This document shows, piece by piece, positions 16,650 to 26,900 of a stretch of DNA of 64,000 bases; the first letter of the stretch is position 1; the number at the start of each line of letters is the position of its first letter. The notes beneath the pieces are model-generated. The model was not told the origin of the DNA. It saw nothing but the letters and a program-made list of their open reading frames with translations, and made no database searches. The position numbers were made by a program, and so were the translations under genes. The stretch is from Alistipes provencensis (GTDB lineage Bacteria > Bacteroidota > Bacteroidia > Bacteroidales > Rikenellaceae), in NCBI RefSeq assembly GCF_900083545.1, contig NZ_LT559262.1, positions 3,274,324 through 3,338,323 on the forward strand, given 5' to 3'.

Positions 16650-17315
16650 CTACAACTCTCCCTTATTGAACCGACGGGCCGTGAAGAGCACCGAGACACT
16701 CGAAACTCCCGTAAGAGCCGCGAGCACCGGCAGAAGCGTCTCCACGTTGCCGACAGCAAATTTTCTCATGAATACCGAAATCAGCAGATAGGCGACGATG
16801 AAATAGAAAAAGCGGAACTTTCCCACCGGTTCCATCGCGATCATCGCTATCCAGAAATAGGCCGTCATGCCACCCAGCACCCACGGCATCATCGTCACCA
16901 GCGCCGCCCGGATTACCTCGGCGGGAAGGTAGACGGCCGTCAGCCCCACGAACAGCAGCAGGCAGCAGACCAGAATCGCCGACAGCAGCAGAAAACCGTA
17001 AAGCACCATGCTGTAAACGACCCGGACCGGTCCGAGCGGCAGATGCAGCGAGAGTTTGATCCGTTTGTCGACCACCTCGGGCAAAAACTGCGACACCCCG
17101 ATCAGCACGGCCGCGAACAGCGGCACGAAACGGAACAGCGCGAAAAACGCCTCCTTATTGGTCAACAGCCGCGACAAGTAAAACGGAGCGTCATCACGAA
17201 TACCCCCGGCGACGCCGGCGAATATGCCGACCACGGCTGCAAGTCCCGCCACGAGTGCCACGAGCGCAAACCAGCGGGTTTTGATCCACTCCTTGTATAT
17301 AAGATGTAAAATCAT
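16650..17315 (-). CDS. ABC-2 type permease, copy 2
   Basis: The 221-residue protein has about six hydrophobic helices, starts with ILHLIYKEWIKTRWFALVAL and has the conserved segment LPEVVDKRIKLSLHLPLGPV, both mirrored in copy 1 (ILxxEWIKTRW; LPETVNRRIRLMLHLPVANT). It should be a membrane half of an ABC exporter using the single ATPase encoded at 19285-20178. The gene follows the first DUF4857-like gene by 18 bp and precedes the second by 2 bp, so the operon contains two permease/partner pairs for one ATPase. Substrate unknown. Confidence 0.8.
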   Translation of the reverse strand: MILHLIYKEWIKTRWFALVALVAGLAAVVGIFAGVAGGIRDDAPFYLSRLLTNKEAFFALFRFVPLFAAVLIGVSQFLPEVVDKRIKLSLHLPLGPVRVVYSMVLYGFLLLSAILVCCLLLFVGLTAVYLPAEVIRAALVTMMPWVLGGMTAYFWIAMIAMEPVGKFRFFYFIVAYLLISVFMRKFAVGNVETLLPVLAALTGVSSVSVLFTARRFNKGEL

Positions 17316-17333
17316 ATCTTTCAGCTATTAAAA

Positions 17334-18590
17334 TCAATTTGCATTCGGGTTTCCGAGTCCCGGCATGACCAGTACGCCCAAAAATCCGTAGATGCCGAAC
17401 AACGCCACGATCACCAGATCGACGAGCACGAAAGGATTGTCCAGCGGCTCCCTGCGGCGACGTTTGACCGCAACCATGATTCCGGTCAGGCAGACGCTGA
17501 CCAATAGCCAGAGAAGCCCTTCGGACCCCATAAAACGCAGCCCGCGCCAAGGCGTAAGGCGCACGGTAAAGGGAAACACGATTTGCTGCACTTTATATTT
17601 CGCAGTCTGTTCATAGGTGCGGTTACTCACCGTACAACTGTCGATCATCCGGTAATCGACATCCGTAACGTAACAGGTCGTGTGATCGTGATAGGCATAG
17701 ACGAACTTGTTGAACAGCAACATGCTGTGCATCTCCACCCGCATACCGCGCGTATCGGGCAGCGGAAGCCGGCGGAAGGTATAGTCGCGTCCCATCCGGT
17801 ACACTTCGCCCTTTTCGGTCAGCATCATGGCAAGGAATTCGGGCCGGTCGGCAAAATTCAGATTACGCACGGCGCATCCTTCCGGCAGTGCGATCCGCTC
17901 GACCTCAGGCTCTCCGCCGCACATGCCCATCCGGAAAAGCCCTCCGCGGCTGTCGGTCATGAAATAACCCAGTGTCTCGGCGTCCGTACGATCCGCAGGC
18001 GCCCAAGCGCCCGACACCGGAGAGACGAATCCCGCACCGGCGAGCGCGCGGCGGAAAGCCGCCGTTTTCGCCGTATCGACCCTATTCGAGGGAGCGTCGA
18101 GGAACTCAATCCCGCCGCGGCCGAAACGGAACAGATCCTGCGTCCGGTAATCGGTCGAAACATAGGACAGCTTGTCCTTCAAATCGAACAATCCGTAGTC
18201 CCGGCCTCCGCCATCGCCGAAATAGACCGTATAATCGTGCGCCGACACACGCTCAGGCGTGACGGCGACACCGCAGACGGTTTCAGGCAGACGGCCTTCG
18301 TAGATAAGCTGCGAAGCGTTTTCAAGCACGGCCAGCGTATCGACCTGTTCAGGCGTGTAGGCGTTGCCCTTCGAATCCCGGATTTCGTACCGGATGCCGG
18401 ACCTGTCGGACGGATCGTCGGAATAGATGCTTTTCGAGATGATGAAATCGCCCAGAACTTCCGAATAGACGATCTTTTTATAATCGCCGTGCCACGATGC
18501 GGGAACCATGCGGTAGAACCCGGGCAATGCCATGGCGGCCGCGAATGCGGCGAACAGAACGGCGACGACGCGTATGATATTTCGGTACAT
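17334..18590 (-). CDS. DUF4857-like membrane protein, copy 1
   Basis: The 418-residue paralogue of the protein at 15427-16647 has the same topology: N-terminal helix (IIRVVAVLFAAFAAAMALPG), a large exported domain (about 30-340) with DLFRFGRGGIEFLDAPSNRV, and a C-terminal helical end (FVLVDLVIVALFGIYGFLGV). The exported domain contains regularly spaced short beta-like segments (SRGGLFRMG, EKGEVYRMGRDYTFRRLPLP) that suggest a propeller-like fold, but this is my reading only. It lies 2 bp after permease copy 1. The pairing of each copy with its own permease suggests tandem duplication of a two-gene module. Confidence 0.65.
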   Translation of the reverse strand: MYRNIIRVVAVLFAAFAAAMALPGFYRMVPASWHGDYKKIVYSEVLGDFIISKSIYSDDPSDRSGIRYEIRDSKGNAYTPEQVDTLAVLENASQLIYEGRLPETVCGVAVTPERVSAHDYTVYFGDGGGRDYGLFDLKDKLSYVSTDYRTQDLFRFGRGGIEFLDAPSNRVDTAKTAAFRRALAGAGFVSPVSGAWAPADRTDAETLGYFMTDSRGGLFRMGMCGGEPEVERIALPEGCAVRNLNFADRPEFLAMMLTEKGEVYRMGRDYTFRRLPLPDTRGMRVEMHSMLLFNKFVYAYHDHTTCYVTDVDYRMIDSCTVSNRTYEQTAKYKVQQIVFPFTVRLTPWRGLRFMGSEGLLWLLVSVCLTGIMVAVKRRRREPLDNPFVLVDLVIVALFGIYGFLGVLVMPGLGNPNAN

Positions 18591-18592
18591 GG

Positions 18593-19285
18593 CTATCGTT
18601 CTCCTTTACTGAAACGGTACGACGAATACAACAGCAACGGGAAAGATCCCGCAGCGATCACCAGCAGAGGAAGCGCCGACGAAAAATAGGACCCCGGAGC
18701 TTCTCCGCACACGACGAACGGAGAAATGAGATAATATCCCGTAACGGCATACAACAAGGCCCGCCAACGATTCGGTTCGAGCGCGACCATGGCGATGAAC
18801 CCGTAAACCGGATATGCCGCCAGCAACCAAGGCAATACGGACTTCAACGCCGGAAGCGTAATCTCAGCCGGAAACAGAGCGGCGCTTTTCGCAGCGAACA
18901 GCCCGTACAGCAGCGCATTGGAAACGGTGACCGCCGCAACGCCGTAAAGGGCCATGCCCAACACCAGCCGCGTATTGGCGACCGGCAGATGAAGCATCAG
19001 CCGGATACGCCGGTTCACAGTCTCCGGCAGGTATTGCGTGACGCCGACGCTCGCAGCGATCAGCAGCGGCACATAAAGCAACATGCGATAATAGATCAAC
19101 GGCGGATTGTCGTACAGCACTTTGAGCATATAGGTCTTGGCCCCGAATCGTTCCATGCCGTTCTCCACCCGGATGAAAACGTAAAAGACCGTCGCCAAAC
19201 CCAACACGAGCGCCGCAAGGTAAGTCCAGCGGGTCTTGATCCACTCCTTATAGAAAATATGCCAAACTATCTTTCCCATCTGCAT
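18593..19285 (-). CDS. ABC-2 type permease, copy 1
   Basis: The 230-residue membrane protein has about six helices and the same N-terminal signature as copy 2 (FYKEWIKTRWTYLAALVLGL) plus YLPETVNRRIRLMLHLPVAN. The ATG overlaps the TGA of the ATPase gene (TGATG), so translation is coupled. It should assemble with the ATPase as an exporter or a mechanotransducing complex. A second in-frame ATG two codons later is an equally good start. Confidence 0.8.
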   Translation of the reverse strand: MQMGKIVWHIFYKEWIKTRWTYLAALVLGLATVFYVFIRVENGMERFGAKTYMLKVLYDNPPLIYYRMLLYVPLLIAASVGVTQYLPETVNRRIRLMLHLPVANTRLVLGMALYGVAAVTVSNALLYGLFAAKSAALFPAEITLPALKSVLPWLLAAYPVYGFIAMVALEPNRWRALLYAVTGYYLISPFVVCGEAPGSYFSSALPLLVIAAGSFPLLLYSSYRFSKGER

Positions 19286-20178
19286 CAGTATTTACCCGTA
19301 AGTCCGATAAAGGCATCCTCCAAGGTGAGGTTTTCCCGCCGGAAGTTGACGAATCCGACGCCCCGGCACTGCAAAAGCGCGACGATCTCCTCTTCAGAGG
19401 CATAGGTGTACAGCTCGCAATGGTTGTTCAGCCGTTCCAGATTGACGACCTCCGGCGCGCCCGAAAGGTCGACCGCTCCCTCGGCCTCGAAGAAGAACCC
19501 TTTGAAATCACGCTGGAAATCGGCCAGCGGTCCCTGATAGAGCACCCGGTTATAGTCCATGATCAGGATGTCGTCGATCAGCCGCTCCATATCCTGAATG
19601 ATGTGCGAGGTGAGAAAAACCGTCTTGCCCCTCGACTTGGCGTATTCGCGCAGGTAGTCGATGAACAGACGCCGGTAACCCGGGTCCAGTCCCAGCGAGA
19701 AATCGTCGAGGATCAGCAGGTCGGGGTCCTGAGCCAGAATAAGCCCCAAAGCCACCTGTGCACGCTGTCCGCACGACATGGTCGAGATTTTCTGCCGCGG
19801 GAGAATCTTCAGCCGGTTGATCAGGTTGAAATAGGCGTCACGGTCCCATTTTTCATAGAACCCCGAATAGAACTTCTCGATCTGGTGGACATTCATGAAC
19901 GAATACTGAATATGTCCCTCGATCAGGTAACCGATGCGGGCTTTCGTTGCGGGCGACAGGTTCTGCGTATCCTCGCCGTAGATCAGACACTGTCCCGAGC
20001 GGGGAGCCAGAAATCCGTTGAGGATATTGATCGTCGTACTCTTGCCCGCACCGTTCTTGCCCAGCAAGCCGAGAATGCGGCCTTCACCGACCGAGATGTT
20101 CAGGTTTTCGTAAACCAGTTTTTTGCCATAGTAGTGCGTCAGGTTGCGGCACTCTATTACATTTTTACGTTCTTCCAT
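19285..20178 (-). CDS. ABC transporter ATP-binding protein
   Basis: The 297-residue cytoplasmic ATPase has Walker A (GLLGKNGAGKSTT), a signature loop MSCGQRAQVALG, Walker B LLILDDFSLGLDP and the H-loop LTSHI. Two core motifs deviate: the signature has C where LSGGQ has G, and the Walker B glutamate is aspartate. Both are seen in some ABC-2 exporters, but the E-to-D change usually slows hydrolysis. The C-terminal 60 residues form a small extra domain. It energises the two permease copies encoded downstream. The gene starts 32 bp after the PKD-like lipoprotein gene. Confidence 0.9.
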   Translation of the reverse strand: MEERKNVIECRNLTHYYGKKLVYENLNISVGEGRILGLLGKNGAGKSTTINILNGFLAPRSGQCLIYGEDTQNLSPATKARIGYLIEGHIQYSFMNVHQIEKFYSGFYEKWDRDAYFNLINRLKILPRQKISTMSCGQRAQVALGLILAQDPDLLILDDFSLGLDPGYRRLFIDYLREYAKSRGKTVFLTSHIIQDMERLIDDILIMDYNRVLYQGPLADFQRDFKGFFFEAEGAVDLSGAPEVVNLERLNNHCELYTYASEEEIVALLQCRGVGFVNFRRENLTLEDAFIGLTGKY

Positions 20179-20210
20179 CAGGAATGATTAAAAGATTAGT
20201 AATTTCCGGA

Positions 20211-21752
20211 TTATTTTTTAATGAAATCCACGCCGCGTCCCGGAAGAATATCTTCGTAGGTGTGCAGATCCTCGCCGGTCAACGTGTTGTAAACGTCGAT
20301 GGTCGTCGTCTTCTTTTCCCGGTCGTAGAGATAGACCACCGTGCAATCGTCTTGATCCTTGAGCGCCGTGCCGGCAATAAGTACGAAAACATCGACGATC
20401 TCGTACTTGTCGTCGTAGAGCCGGAACGGCTTCTCTTCGGGTGCAAACTGCGTGATGTTCAGATAGTCGAATTTCATGATCCTGTTCCCGACGACATAGA
20501 ACCCGTACCGGGTGGAAAAAGCGCCGAACCACACTGCGGCCTCGCGCCCCACTTCGGCCGGAATGGGAACGACGGTCTTGAGCGTCAGCGGATCGTTGGC
20601 CGAGGTGTTCGATTTGGCGTTATACACATACAGGAAATAGTCGCTGCCCTTGCGCACGACCAGATGCATCAGGTAAGGATTGTTGTTTCCCTTGCCGGTA
20701 GCTTCGGAAAAGGCCCCGCAGAGTTCGTCGGCCGTCAACCCCGATTCACCGCCGGTCCCGGGAACCGGCGTGGCGGGGTTGTTGTACTGTTGCAGGCAGC
20801 CGACCGTTCCGTCCTCATAGAGCACGAACAACGCACGCTTATAGCGCATGAACTGCTTCGAGCCGACGACCTGTCTAATATTTTCGGCCATGACGAACGC
20901 CTCGTCGTCGAAGACCGGCGTTTTCGTATCGGTCCCGCTGAACATGTGGATCTTGCCGTTCGCCACCACATACTTGGCTCCGCCCGCAGCATAGAATGCC
21001 GACGTGATTTTCACATCGGAAGCCTTTCCCACATAAACGCGGCCGTTGACCAGCGAAACGATTTCGCCCATATTGGCCGTAAAATCCTGATCGCCGTCGG
21101 TATCCACCATGCTGACCGTAGCGCCGCACGAGGGACTTTTGTCGGTGAATACCGCCAGTTCGGATTTCGCACAGACCGCCCCGACGTAGCGCCCCTCGAT
21201 GCGCTCCGAACTTCCGTTCACCCGGGCGACCATGCCGGAAAACCAGCGGGTGAAACCGTTTTTCGGCGAGATCGTCGAAGCCGACGTTCCCGTCGTCTGG
21301 ATCGACATCCATTCGACGCACCCCTCTTCGGTCTCGTACAAAGCGAGGAATTTGGGCGTGTAGCCGTTCAGCACCTTGAATTTGAAAGTCGACCGGAATT
21401 CCAATCCGTTGAGTTTGTTTCTCACCACGAAACTCCCCGGAATATCCGTATTGAGTTGATACGATTTCGGGAGGTAGATTTCCCAATCGAGGTTTTTCTC
21501 GGTAGCGATCACCTCGCTTTTACCCACGATCCACTCGTATTCGTAATCCGTCTCGTCGCACCCCTCAGGCAGCACGACCGTCGGTTCGCAGGTGAAGCGG
21601 TCGCCCAGATAAAGGTCGCTTTCGACCTCTACGCCCTCGACCGAAACCACATAATCGGGATCGGAGCCGATCTCGCCGTCCCTGTCTCCGTAGCACGACA
21701 CCGCCGCAAGCGCTGCCAAAGCCAATATATATGTTCTGCTGTTCATGATCAT
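20211..21752 (-). CDS. PKD-like family lipoprotein
   Basis: The 513-residue surface or periplasmic lipoprotein has the signal YILALAALAAVSCYGD. Residues about 35-130 look like the PKD-like domain that accompanies SusCD/DUF4843 genes in Bacteroidota (EYEWIVGKSEVIATEKNLDW); the rest looks like a beta-propeller with recurring segments (RALFVLYEDGTVGCLQ, DYFLYVYNAKS, TRYGFYVVGNRIMKFDYLNI). It probably binds ligand at the surface next to the SusCD pair. The gene follows the DUF4843 gene by 13 bp. A start two codons later (MNSRTYI) is possible and may be better, because it puts the signal peptide at the very N terminus. Confidence 0.7.
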   Translation of the reverse strand: MIMNSRTYILALAALAAVSCYGDRDGEIGSDPDYVVSVEGVEVESDLYLGDRFTCEPTVVLPEGCDETDYEYEWIVGKSEVIATEKNLDWEIYLPKSYQLNTDIPGSFVVRNKLNGLEFRSTFKFKVLNGYTPKFLALYETEEGCVEWMSIQTTGTSASTISPKNGFTRWFSGMVARVNGSSERIEGRYVGAVCAKSELAVFTDKSPSCGATVSMVDTDGDQDFTANMGEIVSLVNGRVYVGKASDVKITSAFYAAGGAKYVVANGKIHMFSGTDTKTPVFDDEAFVMAENIRQVVGSKQFMRYKRALFVLYEDGTVGCLQQYNNPATPVPGTGGESGLTADELCGAFSEATGKGNNNPYLMHLVVRKGSDYFLYVYNAKSNTSANDPLTLKTVVPIPAEVGREAAVWFGAFSTRYGFYVVGNRIMKFDYLNITQFAPEEKPFRLYDDKYEIVDVFVLIAGTALKDQDDCTVVYLYDREKKTTTIDVYNTLTGEDLHTYEDILPGRGVDFIKK

Positions 21753-21765
21753 TCAACCGTTAGCG

Positions 21766-22485
21766 TCATTCATCGAAAAATATTCTGTTACCCGTCGTCT
21801 GGTCGTAGACTTCGTTCTGCTCGAAATATTCCGTGCAGACGGCGATCCAGTAATCCAGAGCGAGACTGGTTCCGGCATCCTTCCAGTCGGGATCGGTGAT
21901 GCCGCTGACCTCCAAAAATTTGGCGCATTTCACCGGATGATAGGTAAGTTTGCTGAGTTTGGAGGTATTCTCCCAGAAAGCAGGCGGCGTATTGACGTTC
22001 TTCACGAACGACACCTCCACCCACTGATATTCGGGCAGTCCGGACACGAAATTCTCGTTCGGAGTCAGTTCGATGCGGAGTTTGTAGTCGTCGGTCTCGT
22101 TGAGCCGTGCGACATGGATCGTCAGCGGAAAGGTATCCTCGTAAAGCCCCTTGCGGAGAAGCTGCTTTTCGTCGAGCGTATATTCCACGCCGTTGACGGC
22201 ATACTGCGACAACTCTTCGTTGACCCGGACCCGGTATTCGCGGTCGTGCTCGTAATCAATGACCCCGGTCAGGCGTACCGGAATATCCAGCGTGTAGTCC
22301 CCGGCTCCCACGCCCAAGAAATAGGCGTTGAACGCATAGGACTCGGGATAAGTTCCGGGCCGGAATTCGCCTTTGGCGATGTTGAGCGAAACACGGTTCG
22401 CATCATAGACCTCTATATCGCGTTCCCGGCACGCCCCCGACAGACAGACCGCTGCGACAAGGAAACAAATCATCCTTCTATTCAT
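21766..22485 (-). CDS. DUF4843 family lipoprotein
   Basis: The 239-residue protein begins with a lipoprotein signal (MICFLVAAVCLSGAC) and carries features I associate with DUF4843: YPESYAFNAYFLGVGAGDYT followed by DIPVRLTGVIDYEHDREYRV, and a C-terminal PPAFWENTSKLSKLTYHPVK. In Bacteroidota these lipoproteins sit directly after SusC/SusD and before a PKD-like lipoprotein, exactly as here, and are thought to be accessory surface ligand-binding proteins. The gap to SusD is 12 bp. No enzyme motif. Confidence 0.8.
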   Translation of the reverse strand: MNRRMICFLVAAVCLSGACRERDIEVYDANRVSLNIAKGEFRPGTYPESYAFNAYFLGVGAGDYTLDIPVRLTGVIDYEHDREYRVRVNEELSQYAVNGVEYTLDEKQLLRKGLYEDTFPLTIHVARLNETDDYKLRIELTPNENFVSGLPEYQWVEVSFVKNVNTPPAFWENTSKLSKLTYHPVKCAKFLEVSGITDPDWKDAGTSLALDYWIAVCTEYFEQNEVYDQTTGNRIFFDE

Positions 22486-22497
22486 GGCATTTACAGA

Positions 22498-23931
22498 TTA
22501 ATTACCGAAATCGTTTTCATTGTCAGGCCGCGGGAAAGTATATGCCTGCGGAGCTATCGCAATGGTGTTGCCGTTGTAATTTCCGTTGTCCACACGGTCC
22601 ATATTGAGCCGCTTGTAGTAGAAAAACAACTGCCCCTCACCCTTGAAATCGCAAATATATTCGCGTGTCAAGGCCGTGCGCAGCGCATCGGCGGATGTCG
22701 ATGCGTCGAGTTCCGCAATACCGCGGTGACGCTTGAGCGTATTGATGTAGGACAACGGTGCGGGATCGAGCTGCGGAGCGTTCATCACGGCCTCCTCGGC
22801 AATCAGATACATTTCGCTCAGTTTCAGCATCGGAGTGCATGCCTTGGGATATTTGTAGCTGTCAGCCGCCAGCGAGGAACGTTTGTACTTGATCAGATTG
22901 ATCTTATTCATCGAATTGTAAGCGAGCCATGCATTCAGACGCAGGTCGTCCGCCTCGTAACAGTTGGGCGAGGTTACTATATCTTCGGAAAGCCCTTCGT
23001 AATAAGCCCGTGCGCTCGCCGTGATCCGATCGTTGTCGAGGGCGAACACCAGTTCGGGCGTGAAGATCCGGTTCGATCGCAGCTCCTCGCCGTAGGGATC
23101 GGTCTCGGCGATCTCGGGTGCGGTGATAAACCGGAATTTATCCGATCCGACGACCGTCTTCGCCTCGTCGTAGGCCGTAGCGTAGTCGCCCGTGTAAAGG
23201 GCGATACGCGCACGCAGCGCACAAACGGCATAATAGTTCATACGTTTGGTGCGGTCGTAGGAGACATACGGATCGGCCGACTTGCGTGCGACGACGATGG
23301 GGTCGCGGGTTTCGAGCAGGGATTTCGCCTCCGCGAGCTCATCCATCAACTGCGCCAGCAGCCGCTCCGACGTATGGCGTTCACCGATCGTCGCATCCCA
23401 AGAGGTTTTCCACGGGACATTGTTCGATTCCGCATTGACGGCATACGGTTCGTTGAACATCCGCACCAGATCGAAGTACATATAGGCGCGCATGGCGAGC
23501 ATCTCCGCGAGCATGATCTCCCGCACCCCCTCTTCGAACAGGGTCCGTTCCTCGTGGCGCAGTTTGTCGATGACCAGATTGGCGTTGAAGATGTTGTTGT
23601 ACATCGTGAGCCAAAGGTCGTCGATAATCTTCTTCGAATCGTCGCTCGCATAGTCGTAGGCCGCCCATTTGCGGCGCTTCTCGTTGTTGGCCGACACGGT
23701 ATACTGCCCGGTCAGCGGTTCGAGGGCGGTCAGCGCCACATAACCGCCGTACAGATTGGCGTCGCCCATGTTGATGTACACGCCCGTTACCGAATTGTAG
23801 TAGCCCTCGGCCGCATCGAACATGTCGTCGATGTCCACCTCCGATTTGGACGTCACGTCCAGCCACTTGCCGCACGATGCGAGCAACAGTACGAACATCA
23901 CGGATATTTTTGCAAGATTCTTCCTTTTCAT
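22498..23931 (-). CDS. SusD/RagB-family surface lipoprotein, second pair
   Basis: The 477-residue lipoprotein (signal IS VMFVLLLASC then GKWLDV) has the SusD layout: N-terminal SusD-like part with the conserved YYNSVTGVYINMGD and RAYMYFDLVRMFNEPYAV, then TPR-like helices and a C-terminal domain ending near GEGQLFFYYKRLN. It forms the lid over the SusC barrel encoded 12 bp upstream (23944-27348). The substrate cannot be read from the sequence; operons with DUF4843 and PKD-like partners are often linked to peptides or metal complexes and less often to glycans. Confidence 0.9.
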   Translation of the reverse strand: MKRKNLAKISVMFVLLLASCGKWLDVTSKSEVDIDDMFDAAEGYYNSVTGVYINMGDANLYGGYVALTALEPLTGQYTVSANNEKRRKWAAYDYASDDSKKIIDDLWLTMYNNIFNANLVIDKLRHEERTLFEEGVREIMLAEMLAMRAYMYFDLVRMFNEPYAVNAESNNVPWKTSWDATIGERHTSERLLAQLMDELAEAKSLLETRDPIVVARKSADPYVSYDRTKRMNYYAVCALRARIALYTGDYATAYDEAKTVVGSDKFRFITAPEIAETDPYGEELRSNRIFTPELVFALDNDRITASARAYYEGLSEDIVTSPNCYEADDLRLNAWLAYNSMNKINLIKYKRSSLAADSYKYPKACTPMLKLSEMYLIAEEAVMNAPQLDPAPLSYINTLKRHRGIAELDASTSADALRTALTREYICDFKGEGQLFFYYKRLNMDRVDNGNYNGNTIAIAPQAYTFPRPDNENDFGN

Positions 23932-23943
23932 TGCTGTGCCGTA

Positions 23944-26900
23944 TTAAAAGTTGACCTGAGCCGAAAAACTGATCGTCCGTGCATAGGGATATGCCAAACC
24001 GCGCTCCTGACGGATCGTCGACAGGTAAAAAAGTTCATTGGCCGTGAGTTGGAGCCGCAGCATGGAGATTCCCTTCCATCCCCAGCGTTCGACCGGGAAA
24101 GTATAGGCGACGCGGAGCGACGAGAGCGACAGACGGTTCTCGCGCTGGACGAAACGCGACGTGGAGCGCGTCGGGGTCGTATCGTCGATGGCCTTGTAGC
24201 GGGCGATCTGCCCGGGCTCCTTCCAACGTTCGGTCAGCGCCCGCACGTCGTTGTTCACCGAAGGATCGGCCCCTTCGATCTTTTCATGCAGGGTGAAGTT
24301 GTAGCGGTCAGCCCCGAACGAATAGTTGAAGCTGGCGCCCACCTCCAATTCCTTGTAGCGGAAGTTGAAGCCGGTGTATCCTTCGAGCGCGGCCTCGCCG
24401 ACACCGATCGGGACCATATCCTCGTATCTCCAGACATCGGTCCGCTCGCCGTCCTTCGTCAGAAACTCCTCGCGGCCCGTACCCGGGTTGATTCCGAAAC
24501 TGCGAACGCCGTATATCGTATTGAGCGACTCCCCTTCCTTGAAAAGAAAGACATTGGCGTCGCTGCTGCTTTCGGCGCGTTCGCCCACCATCTTGTTGTA
24601 GTTTTTCAGCGTATTGGAAATTTTGCTGAGGATGTTCGAATTATGACGCCCGTTGAACGTCACCGAGAAGAGCATCTCTTTCGTGCGGACGGGTGTCACC
24701 GAGAGCGAAAAGTCGATACCCTTATTCACGATGTCGCCCTGATTGACCTTCAATTCGGAGAATCCGATCGACGGTGCGATGGTTACCGACGTGAGGCTTC
24801 CCTCGGTCGTGTTGTAGTAATAATTCATGTCCAGATTCAACAGTCCCTTGAGCACGGTCAGTTCCAGTCCCACGTTGCGGTTGAACGTCTTCTGACATTC
24901 GAGGTCGGGATTGCCCAGCACCGAAACGCTCGTACCGAACAGATTGCCGTAAACCGGTTTGAGATAGGTGTACATGCTCTTGGACTGGTTCTGCGTAAAA
25001 TTCTGGTTGCCGGTGGTTCCGATATTGGCGCGCAGGGCCAGCAGCGAGAAGACGCCCCGGTCCTTCATGAACCGCTCGTTGTGAATGTTCCAGCGCACAC
25101 CCGCCGACCAATAGGGCGCGGTCTGCTGCTTGCTGCCGTAGATCGAAGAACCGTCGATGCGTCCCGTCAGATCGACCAGATAGCGGTCGTCGTACGAATA
25201 GTTGGCGTTGAGATAGGCACCCGCCGAACGAACGATGGACTCGTTGCCCGAAGGACGGGAGTCGGGTTCGTACTGCACGGCATAAGAGACATAGTCGAGC
25301 GCATCGTCCATGAATCCCGTAACGACATAGCCGTCGCTCTCGCGGTTGACCTCGCGCAGGTCGCCGCCCACCACCGTCTGGACCAGATGCCGGTCGAACT
25401 GCTTGGTATAGGAGAGCATCAGTTTGCCGGCAAGCGTCATGTTCGTATCGTTATTCAGCGTATATTTGCCCCGCGCATAGAGCACGCTGGGATCGTTCAC
25501 ATCGTTGTCGTTGTCGCGGATATAGGAATAGCTCATGGGCGACAGGTAGATGTCCGTGCGGTTGAAATCGCTGCTCACCGAAAAGTCGCCGCGCACTTTC
25601 AGCCCGGAAACGATCGTCCAGTCGATCGCCGTGTTGTTCGTGACATTGGTCACGTCGCCGTGCGTGAAACTGCTCAGGTATTTCGCTTCGTAGACGGGAG
25701 AGAGCTGCGACGACGAAACCGCGAGTTCCATTTCCTCCGGAGCCACATTGTAGAGCGACAGCGTACGATAATAGGCGCCGTCGGCATCCTTTTCCCGGTG
25801 ATAGGGAAGTGTTTTCGAGTAACTGGCGAACGATCCGTAAGGCGACTCGTCGCTCCGGGAGATGGAAAACTGCAAATCGTTGGTGATTCGCAGGCTCGAA
25901 TGCGAATAGATCAGTTTCGTACCGGCCCCGTAGGTCGTTCGGCCCGATTCCTTCATCACGCCGTTGTTCTGTCCGAGCGACAGGTTGACCTGATAACGCA
26001 CGTTTCCCTGATTGGCCCGCAGCCGGTTGACGCTGCCCTCGATGATGACCGAATGACGGTGTTGAAGGCCCACGCGCAGCGGTTTCGAAAGCCAGTAGGT
26101 ATCGACGCCTGCAAGGATCTCCTTGCGGATCAGGTTGTAGGAGTTGAGGTAATAGCCGCCGTCCTCCCCTTCGCGCGCAGGGTTGAAGAGCCCGGACAGA
26201 CGTTGAAACTCCAACGCCTGCGATGCGTTCATCAGCTTGTACGACGACAGGTCGGGAATGTTCACGCCGCCCGTAAGCGTATAGCTCACGCGAAGCGCTC
26301 CGGGTTCGGGGCTTTTGGTCTCGATCACGATCACGCCGTTGGCAGCCCGCGAACCGTAAATGGCCGACGCCGAGGCGTCTTTGAGAATCGTCACGCTCTG
26401 AATGCGGTTCATGTCCAGATCGTAGACCTGCTGAACCTTGACCTCGAAACCGTCGAGAATGAAGATCGGCAGGCTGGTCATCGTTTTCAGCGTACTGCCC
26501 GAGATCTCGGGGAAGCTGTTCTGTCCGCGGATTTCGATCTGCTCGGGGATATAGTTGGGGTCGGAACCGAACATCCCGCGCACGTCCACGACCTGAAACG
26601 ACGGGTCGAAAACTTTCAGGGCGTCGAAGAAACTGTTGTTGTTCACCGTCCGCAGTTCATCGCCCTTGACCAGCACGGCCGTTCCCGTAAAACTGTTCTT
26701 CGCCTTGGGCATATATCCCGTAACGACCGTAGCCGCGATGTCGTTCACCTCGGGTTCGAGGTAAATGTCGAACGAACTCTGGTTGTTCACCTCGATCGTC
26801 TGTTTTTTCATGCCCATGCACGACACGATGACCGACGTGCGGCCCGACGGCAGCGTCAGGCGGAAGCACCCCTTCTCATCGGTCGAAACGCCGTTGTGCC

